This document shows, piece after piece, positions 44,887 through 54,439 of a stretch of DNA of 64,000 nt. The stretch's first letter is position 1; the number at the start of each line of letters is the position of its first letter. Under the pieces are notes generated by a model that saw only the letters and a list, made by a program, of their open reading frames with translations, was not told where the DNA came from and searched no databases. Made by a program: the position numbers and the translations under genes. This DNA comes from Plasticicumulans lactativorans (GTDB lineage Bacteria; Pseudomonadota; Gammaproteobacteria; Competibacterales; Competibacteraceae), in contig NZ_SLWY01000003.1 of assembly GCF_004341245.1 (NCBI RefSeq), positions 62,001-126,000 of the forward strand, written 5' to 3'.

Positions 44887-44976
44887 GGTGGATGACCTTG
44901 AATGTGTTGATGCGCGTGGCGCGCGACCGCGGTCCGCAATGGACAGTCGCCGCTCACCTCTTTGACGAGGCTAACA

Positions 44977-44992
44977 TGCAAAAGCCGTGGCA
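44977..44992 (-). promoter_or_regulatory. Sigma-54-like -24/-12 promoter of the PEP-CTERM gene
   Basis: On the minus strand TGCCACGGCTTTTGCA fits the RpoN consensus TGGCACG-N4-TTGCW with one mismatch, and spacing between the two elements is correct. Start near 44966 would give a leader of about 80 bases. PEP-CTERM genes are controlled by PrsK/PrsR with RpoN in some betaproteobacteria. Confidence 0.55.
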
Positions 44993-45116
44993 GATTTAAA
45001 ATAATGTTTACGGTCAAATCGTTGCGGCGTTTTTCAGGAGACTGGGTCTTGTGGCGATGTAAAGAATGCAGGCGGTTCGGCAGATCAGGCCGCGATGCGA
45101 TGTCCGCAGGTGTGTG

Positions 45117-46937
45117 ATGGCCGCCGGCGCGTTCGATTTTCGCGAGTTCCTGCGCACGCTGGTGCCCCTGCCGGGGGTCTACAGGATGCTCGATACCGCG
45201 GGCAAGGTGCTCTATGTCGGCAAGGCGAAGAATCTCAGGCGCCGGGTCGGCAGCTATTTTCGTGCTCATCACGTGTCGGAAAAGACGAATCACCTGGTGG
45301 CACAGATTGCGGGTATCGAGGTCACGGTGACCCACACCGAGGCCGAAGCCTTGCTGCTCGAGCATTCGCTGATCAAGGAATTCAGGCCTCCTTACAATAT
45401 CTTGCTGCGGGACGACAAAAGCTATCCGTGGATATACCTGTCCGCCGGCACGTTCCCGCGCCTCTCCCTGCATCGCGGGGCGCGGAAGGCACCCGGGCGC
45501 TATTTCGGACCGTATCCTTCGGCGGGGGCGGTCCGCGACACGCTGCATCTGATGCAGAAGGTCTTCAAGTTGCGCCAGTGCGAAGACAGTTTCTTCGCCA
45601 ACCGCAGCCGCCCGTGTCTGCAATTCCAGATCAGGCGCTGCTCGGCCCCCTGCACCGGTGAGATCGACGCGAAGGCCTATGCTGCCGATGTCGCCGATAC
45701 CGTGCGTTTCCTGGAAGGTCGCAGCAACGAGGTTGTCGACGATCTCGTCGCCCGCATGGAGCGGGCCGCCGAGGTGCTGCGCTTCGAGGAGGCGGCCGTG
45801 ATCCGTGACCGCATCGCGCAGATCCGCCGCGTCCAGGAGCGTCAGTACATCAGCGGCGAGCGCGGTGACCTCGATGTCGTGGCCGTGGCAGCCGAGGGCG
45901 GTGCGGCGTGCGTCCAGGTGTTCTTTTTCCGTGGCGGGCGCAGCCTCGGCAACAAGCCGTTCTTTCCGCTGATTCCCGCGGACGAATCACCCGAGCGCGT
46001 CCTTGCGGCCTTCCTCGTGCAGTACTACCTGGCACACGAACCGCCGGCCGAGATCCTCCTCAGCCACGCGCCGAGGGACACGACGCTGATCGCGGAGGCC
46101 CTGCGTGCCCGTGCGGGGCGTCGCGTGGATTTCGTGCTGCGTCCTCGCGGCGACCGGGCACGCTGGCTCGAGATGGCGCGTCGCAATGCGGCGCACGCCC
46201 TGGCCGCGGAACTGTCGAGCCGCACCGGGATGCGGCGGCGCTTCGAGGCCTTGCAGGAGGCGCTCGGGCTCGACGCCGTGCCCGAGCGCCTCGAATGCTT
46301 CGACATCAGCCACACCGGCGGGGAGGCTACGGTGGCGTCGTGCGTGGTGTTCGACGGGGAGGGACCGCGCAAGTCCGATTACCGTCGCTACAACATCGAG
46401 GGCATCGTTCCCGGCGATGACTACGCTGCGATGCAGCAGGCGCTGACCCGGCGCTACACGCGCCTGCGTGACCAGGACGAAGTCCTGCCCGACATCCTCT
46501 TCATCGACGGTGGCAAGGGGCAACTGGCGCAGGCGGAAGGCGTGATGCGCGAACTGCAGATCAGCGACGTGCTGCTCGTGGGCATCGCCAAGGGGCCGGA
46601 TCGCAAACCGGGGCTGGAGGTCCTTTACTTGTCCGGTACCGGCCGCGCCACTACACTCCCGCCCGAGTCTGCCGCCCTGCATCTGGTGCAGCAAATCCGT
46701 GACGAAGCTCATCGATTTGCGATTACGGGGCACCGCCAGCGGCGTGCCAAGGCTCGCCGCACATCGGTCCTGGAAGAAATCGAGGGCATCGGCGCGAAGC
46801 GGCGCAGCGCGTTGCTGCGCCAGTTCGGCGGCCTGCAGCAACTCGCGCGCGCCGGTGTCGAGGACATCGCGCGCGTTGACGGTGTCGGTGTCGAGCTGGC
46901 ACGACGCATCTACGATGCGCTCCACGGAGACGGCTAG
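45117..46937 (+). CDS. uvrC: Excinuclease ABC subunit C
   Basis: A 606-residue UvrC that makes both incisions in nucleotide excision repair. GIY-YIG nuclease at residues about 18-95 (GVYRMLDTAGKVLYVGKAKN), UVR motif binding UvrB about 200-235 (VVDDLVARMERAAEVLRFEEAA), RNase H-like 5' nuclease in the middle (ECFDISHTGGEATVASCV, and LFIDGGKGQLAQA), and helix-hairpin-helix pair at the end (IEGIGAKRRSALLRQFGG). I chose ATG 45117; an in-frame ATG 45066 adds 17 poor codons. It is followed by pgsA, as in E. coli. Confidence 0.96.
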   Translation: MAAGAFDFREFLRTLVPLPGVYRMLDTAGKVLYVGKAKNLRRRVGSYFRAHHVSEKTNHLVAQIAGIEVTVTHTEAEALLLEHSLIKEFRPPYNILLRDDKSYPWIYLSAGTFPRLSLHRGARKAPGRYFGPYPSAGAVRDTLHLMQKVFKLRQCEDSFFANRSRPCLQFQIRRCSAPCTGEIDAKAYAADVADTVRFLEGRSNEVVDDLVARMERAAEVLRFEEAAVIRDRIAQIRRVQERQYISGERGDLDVVAVAAEGGAACVQVFFFRGGRSLGNKPFFPLIPADESPERVLAAFLVQYYLAHEPPAEILLSHAPRDTTLIAEALRARAGRRVDFVLRPRGDRARWLEMARRNAAHALAAELSSRTGMRRRFEALQEALGLDAVPERLECFDISHTGGEATVASCVVFDGEGPRKSDYRRYNIEGIVPGDDYAAMQQALTRRYTRLRDQDEVLPDILFIDGGKGQLAQAEGVMRELQISDVLLVGIAKGPDRKPGLEVLYLSGTGRATTLPPESAALHLVQQIRDEAHRFAITGHRQRRAKARRTSVLEEIEGIGAKRRSALLRQFGGLQQLARAGVEDIARVDGVGVELARRIYDALHGDG

Positions 46938-46955
46938 CCAGCGCCGGTTCAGCTG

Positions 46956-47510
46956 ATGACCTTGACGACCCCCACGATCCTGACGCTCTTGCGTATCGCC
47001 CTGATACCGGTCTTCGTGGTGGTCTTCTTTCTGGACTTCGACGGCAGCAACGTCTTCTGCACGGCCCTGTTCACGCTGGCGGCGCTGACCGACTGGTTCG
47101 ACGGCTACCTGGCGCGACGCCTCGGGCAGGCGTCGGACTTCGGCGCGTTCCTCGACCCCGTCGCGGACAAGCTGATGGTGGCGGCTGCGCTCGTGCTGCT
47201 CGTGTACGCTGACGACTCTCCCTGGGTGGCCGCGTCGGCCGTCGTGATCATCGGCCGCGAAATCACCATCTCGGCGTTGCGCGAATGGATGGCCCGCATC
47301 GGCAGTCGTGCGGCGGTAGCGGTGTCGACGGTGGGCAAGTTCAAGACCACGGTCCAGATGATCGCGCTCGTGCTGCTGCTGTACCGGGAGCCGGTGCTTG
47401 GGGTGGCGACACTGCCGTTGGGGCGCGCGCTGCTGTATGTGGCCGCCGTGCTGACCCTGTGGTCGATGTTCATCTACCTGGGCGCCGCGTGGTCGGCCCT
47501 ACGCAAGTAA
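46956..47510 (+). CDS. pgsA: CDP-diacylglycerol-glycerol-3-phosphate 3-phosphatidyltransferase
   Basis: A 184-residue membrane enzyme that makes phosphatidylglycerol phosphate. The CDP-alcohol phosphotransferase motif D-x2-D-G-x2-A-R-x8-G-x3-D-x3-D is present in ALTDWFDGYLARRLGQASDF and FLDPVADK (about residues 43-72). Four to five membrane helices. It follows uvrC after 18 bases and precedes tRNA-Gly, as in E. coli. Confidence 0.96.
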   Translation: MTLTTPTILTLLRIALIPVFVVVFFLDFDGSNVFCTALFTLAALTDWFDGYLARRLGQASDFGAFLDPVADKLMVAAALVLLVYADDSPWVAASAVVIIGREITISALREWMARIGSRAAVAVSTVGKFKTTVQMIALVLLLYREPVLGVATLPLGRALLYVAAVLTLWSMFIYLGAAWSALRK

Positions 47511-47532
47511 GTGGGTTGACGTCGCAGTCGGC

Positions 47533-47560
47533 TTGACGGGACGGGCATTGAGGCTATAAT
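47533..47560 (+). promoter_or_regulatory. Sigma-70 promoter for tRNA-Gly
   Basis: TTGACG (47533-47538), 16-base spacer, TATAAT (47555-47560), ending 18 bases before the tRNA. A near-consensus stable-RNA promoter. Confidence 0.85.
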
Positions 47561-47578
47561 GCGCGCCGCACTGGTGAT

Positions 47579-47654
<76 letters not shown>

Positions 47655-47659
47655 CATCG

Positions 47660-47684
47660 AAACCTCGATCATCGAGGTTTTTTT
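47660..47684 (+). terminator. Intrinsic terminator after tRNA-Gly
   Basis: AAACCTCGA (47660-47668) pairs with TCGAGGTTT (47672-47680) and runs into further T. It separates tRNA-Gly from the next two tRNAs, which then would need their own promoter; none is clear in 47685-47736. Confidence 0.8.
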
Positions 47685-47736
47685 GTTTGATGCCGATTTA
47701 GGGCTCTGTAAGGAGTGCTAGTTCGGTGCGCTTTTC

Positions 47737-47810
47737 GGCTAGGTGGCAGAGTGGTCATGCAGCGGCCTGCAAAGCCGTGGACGCCGGTTCGATTCCGACC
47801 CTAGCCTCCA
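47737..47810 (+). tRNA. tRNA-Cys (GCA)
   Basis: A 74-base cloverleaf: acceptor GGCTAGG with CCTAGCC, anticodon arm CGGCCTGCAAAGCCG (anticodon GCA), T arm CCGGTTCGATTCCGA and encoded CCA. Equivalent of E. coli cysT. Confidence 0.97.
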
Positions 47811-47815
47811 TCCTC

Positions 47816-47902
47816 GCCTGGGTGGCGGAATTGGTAGACGCAGCAGACTTAAAATCTGCCGGCCTTTTGGCCATGCCGGTTCGATCCCGGCCCTAGGCAC
47901 CA
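47816..47902 (+). tRNA. tRNA-Leu (TAA)
   Basis: An 87-base class II tRNA: acceptor GCCTGGG/CCTAGGC (one G-T pair), anticodon arm CAGACTTAAAATCTG (anticodon TAA), long variable arm around CCGGCCTTTTGGCC, T arm CCGGTTCGATCCCGG and encoded CCA. Equivalent of E. coli leuZ. Its 3' end faces the decayed patch, a usual integration site position, but I see no repeat of the tRNA end downstream. Confidence 0.97.
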
Positions 47903-48256
47903 AGACTGCCGTCGTCGTTGATCGCTAATAAGCACTCGAATGATTGTGTGCCAGTATGTCGCGGCATCTGGCTCAGTCGTGTCGGCATTGTTGACGGAAG
48001 GCGAGTGTTTCGCATGCCTCCGGCGACTGCTGCCAAGTGATCGATAGCATTGGCTTCTGCTTTTTTCCAGGGCGATAGTGCCGAAAAGAATCGATCGGCT
48101 TATCACGCTTCTCAGCAGGCCAGTTGTTGGGGTTGGCGCCAAGATATTTCCCTCCATAGGTAAAATCACGACAAGTTCGCCAGCGACTACGCTCCAAACT
48201 CATTTCTACGTATGCATCAACCGCAAATCGGAAGCGGTTCTACAGCAAAAACCTGT
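47903..48256. other. Decayed intergenic patch beside tRNA-Leu
   Basis: These 354 bases have lower G+C than both sides. The only credible frame, 47973-48203 minus (76 codons, MSLERSRWRTCRDFTYGG start), has no recognised family and no clear ribosome-binding site. I leave it as a possible remnant. No direct repeat of the tRNA-Leu end was found. Confidence 0.4.
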
Positions 48257-48799
48257 TTACGACGTACTCTTCATTTTCGGGTCCGACAGCGTATGCCACT
48301 GTTGCAGGCAGTAGGGTTGCAACATCGTTTCCAGCAGCATCAGCGGACGAACGCGCCGACCTGTCGCCGGGTAGTGCGGTTCGGTTACGTGTAAGCGTGC
48401 CGTGGGCAACCCGATCTGGCAGGGACTGTGAAAGGCGTCTCGTGCCTCCTGTATTGCCTCCGACGGCGCTTCGCGGGCCCGCACGGTCTTCTTCTTGCGG
48501 GTGAGCCCCAGACGGCTCAGGTTCAAGCCCACCGTGACCGCGCTGACCGTTTGGCCGGTCAGGTTCACGAAGACCGTGCGTTGGCGGATGCGCTTGCGCA
48601 GGATCAGCGCATTGGCCTCCGCGATCTTGTGCGCCCGACCGCCGGCGTGCGGATTGGGGATGGCATCGCCGGTGCCGCGGTAGCGCTTGAGCAGATCACG
48701 GACAAAACGGAGGCTCACGGCAAAGCGTCTGGCCAGCGCCCGTTCCGAACCCTCCTGACGCAGATACGCCGCCAGCACTTTGCGTCTCAGGTCGTTCAT
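48257..48799 (-). pseudogene. Chimeric transposase remnant (IS630-like start joined to IS5-like fragment)
   Basis: The 180-codon frame is two mobile-element pieces. Residues 1-123 are the helix-turn-helix part of an IS630-type transposase (SERALARRFAVSLRFVRDLL, GRAHKIAEANALILRK, then KKKTVRAREAPSEAIQEARD), where the catalytic DDE part should follow. Residues about 137-175 are the start of an IS5-type transposase (TEPHYPATGRRVRPLMLLET, then CLQQWHTLSDP), which also breaks off. The joint is near 48431. Neither could be active. I recognise no terminal inverted repeats. Confidence 0.75.
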
Positions 48800-49086
48800 G
48801 AAGGCTTGTCGGGTCAGGTGATAATGGCCCGTTGTGGCGAAATCGGTTGGTCAGCGCTGTAGGCGCAGGGTGGATCAACGCTCCAAGATGATCGAAGAAG
48901 AGTCTGTTGTCCGCGCTGGACACGCGTGTATGGGGGCTTGCTTATGCTCGAGAGTTTTATAAATTTGGTGGGCGGTGGTTTAAGAATGGAATGATTGAAG
49001 TGTGAGGTGGCACCCTTTGGTAGAGGGTAAGTCAGGCTCATTGATGTGCTTGGCGAAATTCAAATTTTTTAAAAAAGAGAGCTTGA
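48800..49086. other. Spacer upstream of the rlmE group
   Basis: 287 bases of mixed composition with no supported gene. The right part is AT-rich (TTTTATAAATTTGG, AAATTTTTTAAAAAAG) and could hold the promoter for the following genes, but no clear -35/-10 pair is seen. Confidence 0.4.
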
Positions 49087-49347
49087 GTGAAAGATAATTT
49101 AAAAAATAAGGTGCCACGAGAGGGATTTTCCGTTGCGGCGAGTCCTCTCAACGGCGTTAAGTTCGATCTCGGGGTGATATTGTTTATAGGTTTGCTGTTG
49201 CTTCTCGTGGTTGATCGTATAACCCATGTTCGGATCGCCCAGTTGGGCTTGCTGGGCGGCTACGGCATTATCGGACTGATCTGGGTCGTCGTTCGTACCC
49301 GGCGGATTCTGCTTCGATACGTCGAGAAGAGAGGTGGGGATGCGTAG
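49087..49347 (+). CDS. Small two-helix membrane protein of unknown function
   Basis: An 86-codon frame from GTG 49087 with an AAGAGAG site upstream. Residues about 29-42 and 50-68 are hydrophobic ([15 protein letters not shown] and [20 protein letters not shown]), so an inner-membrane hairpin is expected; the ends are basic. I do not recognise a family. It overlaps rlmE by eight bases, which supports real translation. In relatives the position next to rlmE is usually held by the divergent yhbY. Confidence 0.6.
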   Translation: MKDNLKNKVPREGFSVAASPLNGVKFDLGVILFIGLLLLLVVDRITHVRIAQLGLLGGYGIIGLIWVVVRTRRILLRYVEKRGGDA

Positions 49348-49957
49348 CAAGAGCAGCGCACGCTGGTTGCGCGAGCATTTCCAGGATGAGTACGTGCAGC
49401 GCGCACGGGCGGAAGGGTGGCGTTCGCGCGCGGTGTACAAGTTGAGCGAGGTCGACGAGCGAGACCGGTTGATGAGGCCGGGCATGACGGTCGTCGATCT
49501 CGGCGCCGCTCCCGGCGGGTGGTCCCAGTACGCCGCCAGGCGCGTAGGGGGCGACGGCCTCGTCGTGGCGCTCGATGTGCTGCCGATGGATGCGTTGGCA
49601 GGAGTCGAGTGCATCCAGGGGGACTTCCGGGAGCAGTCCGTCTACGATGCCTTGCTCCGGCGACTCGCGGGACGGCACGTCGACCTCGTGCTGTCCGACA
49701 TGGCCCCGAATACGAGTGGCATGCGTGCTGTCGATCAACCCCGCGCCATGCATCTCGTCGAGCTTGCCGTCGAGTTCGCGCGCGGCGCCCTGCGCCCGGG
49801 GGGCGACTTTTTGGTCAAGGTGTTCCAGGGGGAGGGCTTCGATGCCTTGCTGCGTGACCTGCGGGGGAGCTTTGCCACCGTAAACTCGCGTAAACCGAAG
49901 GCTTCGCGCGCGCGGAGCGCGGAACTGTACCTCCTAGCGAGGAACTATCGCCTGTAG
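49340..49957 (+). CDS. rlmE: 23S rRNA (uridine(2552)-2'-O)-methyltransferase RlmE (FtsJ)
   Basis: A 205-residue methyltransferase for U2552 in the ribosomal A loop. S-adenosylmethionine site [16 protein letters not shown] (about residues 47-62), and catalytic K-D-K-E tetrad with Lys in RAVYKLSE, Asp in [12 protein letters not shown], Lys in [10 protein letters not shown] and Glu in [11 protein letters not shown] 49340 is preceded by GAGAGGTGG; GTG 49334 is an alternative. It is followed by ftsH, the usual rlmE-ftsH pair. Confidence 0.95.
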   Translation: MRSKSSARWLREHFQDEYVQRARAEGWRSRAVYKLSEVDERDRLMRPGMTVVDLGAAPGGWSQYAARRVGGDGLVVALDVLPMDALAGVECIQGDFREQSVYDALLRRLAGRHVDLVLSDMAPNTSGMRAVDQPRAMHLVELAVEFARGALRPGGDFLVKVFQGEGFDALLRDLRGSFATVNSRKPKASRARSAELYLLARNYRL

Positions 49958-50027
49958 TAAGGTCGAACCAAAGGGCAGGCCGCGCTGGCGGTCGACGCCG
50001 AGTGTATTGCCCTAGGAGGTACTGGCC

Positions 50028-51962
50028 TTGAACGACATGGTAAAAAACATCCTGCTCTGGGTGGTCATCGCTGTTGTTTTGATGTCTGTTTTCAACAGCT
50101 TCGGGCCGCGCACCGCCCCCTCACAGCAGTTGAGCTACTCGCAGTTCCTCGAAGAGGTCAAGCAGGGGCGGGTGGCGCATGTCGCTATTGATGGACGCTC
50201 GATCCAGGGGCGCACTTCGACCGGTGAAAAGTTTGTCACGTACAGCCCTGAGACGGACAACAAGGCCATGGTTGGCACGCTGCTCGAGAATAACGTCGAT
50301 ATCGAGGGGCGTCCTCCAGAGCAGCAGTCGCTGCTGATGCAGATCTTCATCAGCTGGTTCCCGATGCTGCTGCTGATCGGTGTATGGGTCTTCTTCTTGC
50401 GGCAGATGCAGGGGGGCGCAGGCGGGCGCGGGGCCATGAGCTTCGGAAAGAGCCGGGCCCGGATGATGAGCGAAGATCAGATCAAGGTGACTTTCGCCGA
50501 CGTCGCGGGCGTCGACGAGGCCAAGGAGGAAGTCGCGGAGCTCGTCGAGTTTCTGCGGGATCCGGGAAAGTTTCAGCGTCTGGGCGGCAAGATTCCGCGA
50601 GGCGTGCTGATGGTCGGTTCGCCGGGCACTGGCAAGACCTTGCTGGCCAAGGCAATCGCCGGTGAGGCTAAGGTGCCGTTCTTCAGCATTTCGGGGTCCG
50701 ATTTCGTCGAGATGTTCGTGGGCGTGGGCGCGTCACGTGTGCGTGACATGTTCGAGCAGGCAAAGAAACATGCGCCGTGCATCATCTTTATCGATGAGAT
50801 CGATGCCGTTGGGCGCCATCGTGGAGCGGGATTGGGAGGCGGCCACGATGAGCGTGAGCAGACGCTCAACCAGTTGCTGGTGGAAATGGATGGTTTCGAG
50901 GGCAACGAGGGCATCATCGTCATCGCTGCGACGAACCGGCCGGATGTGTTGGATCCCGCACTGCTGCGTCCCGGCCGATTTGACCGGCAGGTCGTGGTCC
51001 CACTGCCCGACGTAAGAGGGCGCGAACAGATCCTTAAAGTGCATATGCGGAAAGTTCCGATTGCCGGGGATGTGAAACCGTCGTTGATTGCAAGAGGAAC
51101 GCCGGGGTTCTCGGGTGCGGATCTTGCCAATTTGGTCAATGAAGCGGCTCTCTTCGCCGCTCGATCGAATCGTCGTGAAGTCGGGATGGAGGAGTTTGAG
51201 AAAGCCAAGGACAAACTCATGATGGGGGCTGAACGCAAGTCCATGGTCATGAGCGAACAGGAGAAGAAATTGACGGCTTACCATGAAGCCGGCCATGCGA
51301 TTGTGGGTAGATTGGTCCCAGATCATGATCCGGTATACAAGGTGAGCATAATTCCGCGCGGACGGGCTTTAGGCGTGACGATGTTTCTGCCCGAACAGGA
51401 TCGCTACAGTTACAGCAAGCAGCGATTGGAAAGTCAGATATCCAGCCTGTTTGGTGGACGAATTGCCGAGGTGCTCATTTTTGGTCCTGAGTTTGTTACG
51501 ACCGGAGCATCGAATGATATCGAGAGAGCGACCGAAATCGCCCGCAACATGGTTACGAAGTGGGGTTTGTCTGAGCGTTTGGGCCCTCTTACCTATAGTG
51601 AGGACGATGGTGAGGTCTTCCTGGGGCGATCGGTGACGAGGCATAAGAATGTTTCCGATGAAACAGCGCACGTGATCGATGAAGAAATACGCTCCGTCAT
51701 TGATAGAAACTATATGCGGGCAGAACAGATATTGCGTGATCGAATGGCCCAGTTGCATCAGATGGCAGAAGCCCTGATGAAATATGAGACGATCGACTCC
51801 GATCAAATCGACGATATTATGATGGGGCGGGAGTTGCGGCCGCCTAAAGATGTGCTGTCCGAGAATGAACCCCCGAACAGCACGGGTTCGCACTCGGGTT
51901 CGTCCGGTGAGGGCGAGAAGACCGGAGATGGAACGATTGGAGGGGTTGCCCAGCAGCACTGA
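50028..51962 (+). CDS. ftsH: ATP-dependent zinc metalloprotease FtsH
   Basis: A 644-residue membrane AAA+ protease that degrades misfolded membrane proteins, LpxC and sigma-32. Helices at about 8-25 and 103-124 flank a periplasmic part; AAA Walker A GSPGTGKT at 197-204 (usually GPPGTGKT), Walker B IIFIDEID 252-259, zinc site HEAGH 419-423. The start is TTG 50028: TAGGAGGT ends eight bases before it, whereas ATG 50037 is too far. Base composition falls inside this gene, from about codon 340 on. Confidence 0.97.
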   Translation: MNDMVKNILLWVVIAVVLMSVFNSFGPRTAPSQQLSYSQFLEEVKQGRVAHVAIDGRSIQGRTSTGEKFVTYSPETDNKAMVGTLLENNVDIEGRPPEQQSLLMQIFISWFPMLLLIGVWVFFLRQMQGGAGGRGAMSFGKSRARMMSEDQIKVTFADVAGVDEAKEEVAELVEFLRDPGKFQRLGGKIPRGVLMVGSPGTGKTLLAKAIAGEAKVPFFSISGSDFVEMFVGVGASRVRDMFEQAKKHAPCIIFIDEIDAVGRHRGAGLGGGHDEREQTLNQLLVEMDGFEGNEGIIVIAATNRPDVLDPALLRPGRFDRQVVVPLPDVRGREQILKVHMRKVPIAGDVKPSLIARGTPGFSGADLANLVNEAALFAARSNRREVGMEEFEKAKDKLMMGAERKSMVMSEQEKKLTAYHEAGHAIVGRLVPDHDPVYKVSIIPRGRALGVTMFLPEQDRYSYSKQRLESQISSLFGGRIAEVLIFGPEFVTTGASNDIERATEIARNMVTKWGLSERLGPLTYSEDDGEVFLGRSVTRHKNVSDETAHVIDEEIRSVIDRNYMRAEQILRDRMAQLHQMAEALMKYETIDSDQIDDIMMGRELRPPKDVLSENEPPNSTGSHSGSSGEGEKTGDGTIGGVAQQH

Positions 51963-51972
51963 GTGCTGATTG

Positions 51973-52809
51973 ATGAAGTTTATATGCAGAAACAAGGCGG
52001 TAGATTTATCCGAGCCGCGTGTGATGGGGGTCCTTAATGTGACCCCCGATTCGTTTTCTGATGGTGGCCGCTACATGGATGTGGAAAGTGCCTTGGATCG
52101 CGCATGGCAGATGATTGATGAAGGTGCGGCGATCATCGATATCGGTGGCGAATCTACCCGGCCAGGGGCGGTTCGGCCAGCGGTTGCCGTGGAATTGAAC
52201 CGGATAGTTCCAGTGGTTCAGCATTTGGCCGCAGCTTCACTTCCTGTGCCAATTTCTGTAGATACGCGGCACGCTGATGTGATGAAAGCTGTGATTGACG
52301 CTGGCGCGGATATCATTAACGACGTCGAGGCTTTGCACGCGCCGGGTGCAATTGATATTTGCGCAACTGCCAAGGTCGGCGTTTGCCTAATGCACATGCA
52401 AGGGACTCCTGACACAATGCAGGTGCAACCGCACTATGCAAATGTGGTTGATGAAGTGCGTTCGTACCTTGAAGGGCGTTTGGCGACATGCTTGCGACAT
52501 GGAGTGTCGCGGGAGTCAATCTTGCTAGACCCAGGATTTGGATTTGGCAAAACCTGCGAACATAACTACTTATTGTTAAAAAGACTTAGGATAATTGCGG
52601 GTATTGGTATGCCTGTACTGGTGGGATTGTCAAGAAAATCGATGATTGGTTCGGTTCTTGATGTGGAAGTCGAAAAAAGAACAGTTGGCAGTGTGGTGGC
52701 AGCGATGCTCGCAGTTCAAGGCGGAGCCAAGGTCGTTCGTGCACATGACGTCTTCGAAACGATTCAAGGGCTGAAAATATTACGGGCATGTGTCGCAGTT
52801 GATAGGTGA
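51973..52809 (+). CDS. folP: Dihydropteroate synthase
   Basis: A 278-residue folate enzyme joining pterin pyrophosphate and p-aminobenzoate; target of sulfonamides. Motifs: MGVLNVTPDSFSDGGRY (pABA loop), DIGGESTRPGA, PISVDTRHADV, DIINDVEAL, LDPGFGFGKT and GLSRKSMIG. It starts 10 bases after ftsH, with glmM downstream, the conserved ftsH-folP-glmM order. Base composition is clearly lower in G+C than in rlmE. Confidence 0.96.
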   Translation: MKFICRNKAVDLSEPRVMGVLNVTPDSFSDGGRYMDVESALDRAWQMIDEGAAIIDIGGESTRPGAVRPAVAVELNRIVPVVQHLAAASLPVPISVDTRHADVMKAVIDAGADIINDVEALHAPGAIDICATAKVGVCLMHMQGTPDTMQVQPHYANVVDEVRSYLEGRLATCLRHGVSRESILLDPGFGFGKTCEHNYLLLKRLRIIAGIGMPVLVGLSRKSMIGSVLDVEVEKRTVGSVVAAMLAVQGGAKVVRAHDVFETIQGLKILRACVAVDR

Positions 52810-52979
52810 TTAAAGGCTTTTGTTTGTCGAATCTTATGTCAGATCATTATTTATAATTAAGATTTTGATTGTTCTGTAGAGGGGCAATAATGCTGGGCAT
52901 GCGGTGATAGAAAGTGTCTGCCTGGGCTTGGTAGTATTTAGATAACTAAATTGATCTCGATTTTTTTGGGGATGTGGTG

Positions 52980-54320
52980 ATGCAGCGTCGATTTTTTGGA
53001 ACGGATGGCATTCGTGGGCGTGTTGGTGATTCGCCAATTACCGCAGATTTTATGCTGAGACTCGGATGGGCGGCGGGGCGTGTATTTGCTGGGCATGGAG
53101 CAAGCAAGGTATTGATTGGTAAAGATACAAGAATATCGGGGTACATGTTTGAATCGGCTTTGGAGGCCGGACTTTCGGCGGCAGGTGTCAATATAGCGCT
53201 TCTTGGTCCTATGCCGACGCCAGGTATTGCTTATTTGACGCGAACGCTTCATGCGAATGCAGGGATCGTTATTAGTGCTTCTCATAATCCCTATGACGAT
53301 AATGGGGTAAAATTTTTTTCGCGAAACGGATTTAAGTTGCCAGATGAGGTGGAGTTCGCAATAGAGTCACTGCTTGAGCAGTCGATGACAACAGTGCCAG
53401 CCCGGGATTTGGGAAAGGCGGAGCGCGTGGTGGACGCCGCCGGGCGTTACATCGAGTTCTGCAAGAGTACTGTGCCCGCGCCGCTTGATCTCTCTGGTGT
53501 GCGTATTGTTATCGATTGCGCAAATGGTGCGACTTATCATGTCGCCCCAAGCGTATTTGCCGAACTGGGGGCTAAAGTCTCAACTATAGGTGCTAAACCA
53601 GATGGATTGAACATCAATTTAAGATGCGGATCGACAAGCCCGGAAGCATTGCGTGCAGCTGTACTGACAGAGCGCGCGGATCTCGGGATCGCGTTTGATG
53701 GTGATGGTGATCGCGTCATAATGGTCGATTCGGCGGGAGAGTTGGTCGATGGAGATGAATTGCTTTTCATCATTGCCAGAGATCGGCTTCGTCGACAGGT
53801 GCTGCAGGGCTCTGGCGTGGTGGGCACGCAGATGAGCAACCTCGGGTTAGAAAATGCTCTGCACGATCTTGGTGTCACCTTGCACCGCACGAAGGTCGGG
53901 GATCGGTATGTTATGGAGGCGCTGCAACAGTTCGGTCTGAACCTGGGAGGCGAGGGTTCGGGGCATCTGATATGTCTCGACCGAACGACGACAGGGGATG
54001 GTATCGTGTCAGCCCTGCAGGTGCTTGCGGCTATGGTCAGCAGTGATTGTTCTCTGAGCGAACTCAAGCAAGGGATGCAGAAATACCCACAGGTGATGGT
54101 CAATGTACCCATCGCGAAACAACAACCTTGGTCTGGTGATCATAGGATTACAAAGCTTGTCGAAGAGGCTGAGCATGCAATGATGGGTCGAGGACGTGTC
54201 TTGCTTCGAGCTTCAGGTACCGAGCCCGTTGTCCGTGTGATGGTGGAGGGGGAGGATCATGCGCTTGTGAGTTCGCTCGCGAATCAGCTTGCCGGCGCTG
54301 TCAAGGAGGTTTTGAGCTGA
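52980..54320 (+). CDS. glmM: Phosphoglucosamine mutase
   Basis: A 446-residue enzyme that turns glucosamine-6-P into glucosamine-1-P for UDP-GlcNAc. It starts [17 protein letters not shown], with the phosphoserine loop [18 protein letters not shown] (Ser about residue 102), metal loop FDGDGDR and C-terminal phosphate site [18 protein letters not shown] 52980 is preceded by GGGGATG; GTG codons just before are in frame. No tpiA lies between glmM and secG, unlike some relatives. Confidence 0.96.
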   Translation: MQRRFFGTDGIRGRVGDSPITADFMLRLGWAAGRVFAGHGASKVLIGKDTRISGYMFESALEAGLSAAGVNIALLGPMPTPGIAYLTRTLHANAGIVISASHNPYDDNGVKFFSRNGFKLPDEVEFAIESLLEQSMTTVPARDLGKAERVVDAAGRYIEFCKSTVPAPLDLSGVRIVIDCANGATYHVAPSVFAELGAKVSTIGAKPDGLNINLRCGSTSPEALRAAVLTERADLGIAFDGDGDRVIMVDSAGELVDGDELLFIIARDRLRRQVLQGSGVVGTQMSNLGLENALHDLGVTLHRTKVGDRYVMEALQQFGLNLGGEGSGHLICLDRTTTGDGIVSALQVLAAMVSSDCSLSELKQGMQKYPQVMVNVPIAKQQPWSGDHRITKLVEEAEHAMMGRGRVLLRASGTEPVVRVMVEGEDHALVSSLANQLAGAVKEVLS

Positions 54321-54439
54321 CTTGGGCGTTGCATTTACTGAGCATCGCGATTAGCCTACTGCGCGTAGCGGCCCGGCTGGTATAGAGTAAGCGCCAGAAG
54401 GTCGCTAGAGCGGAGGCCTTTGACTATAGGCAGATTCTG

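Noticed and set aside
47849-48169. A 106-codon minus-strand frame overlapping tRNA-Leu
   Set aside because: It overlaps a certain tRNA gene, and its product has no recognisable domain.
47816-49086. Integrated element using tRNA-Leu as attachment site
   Set aside because: No integrase gene and no repeat of the tRNA 3' end were found downstream.
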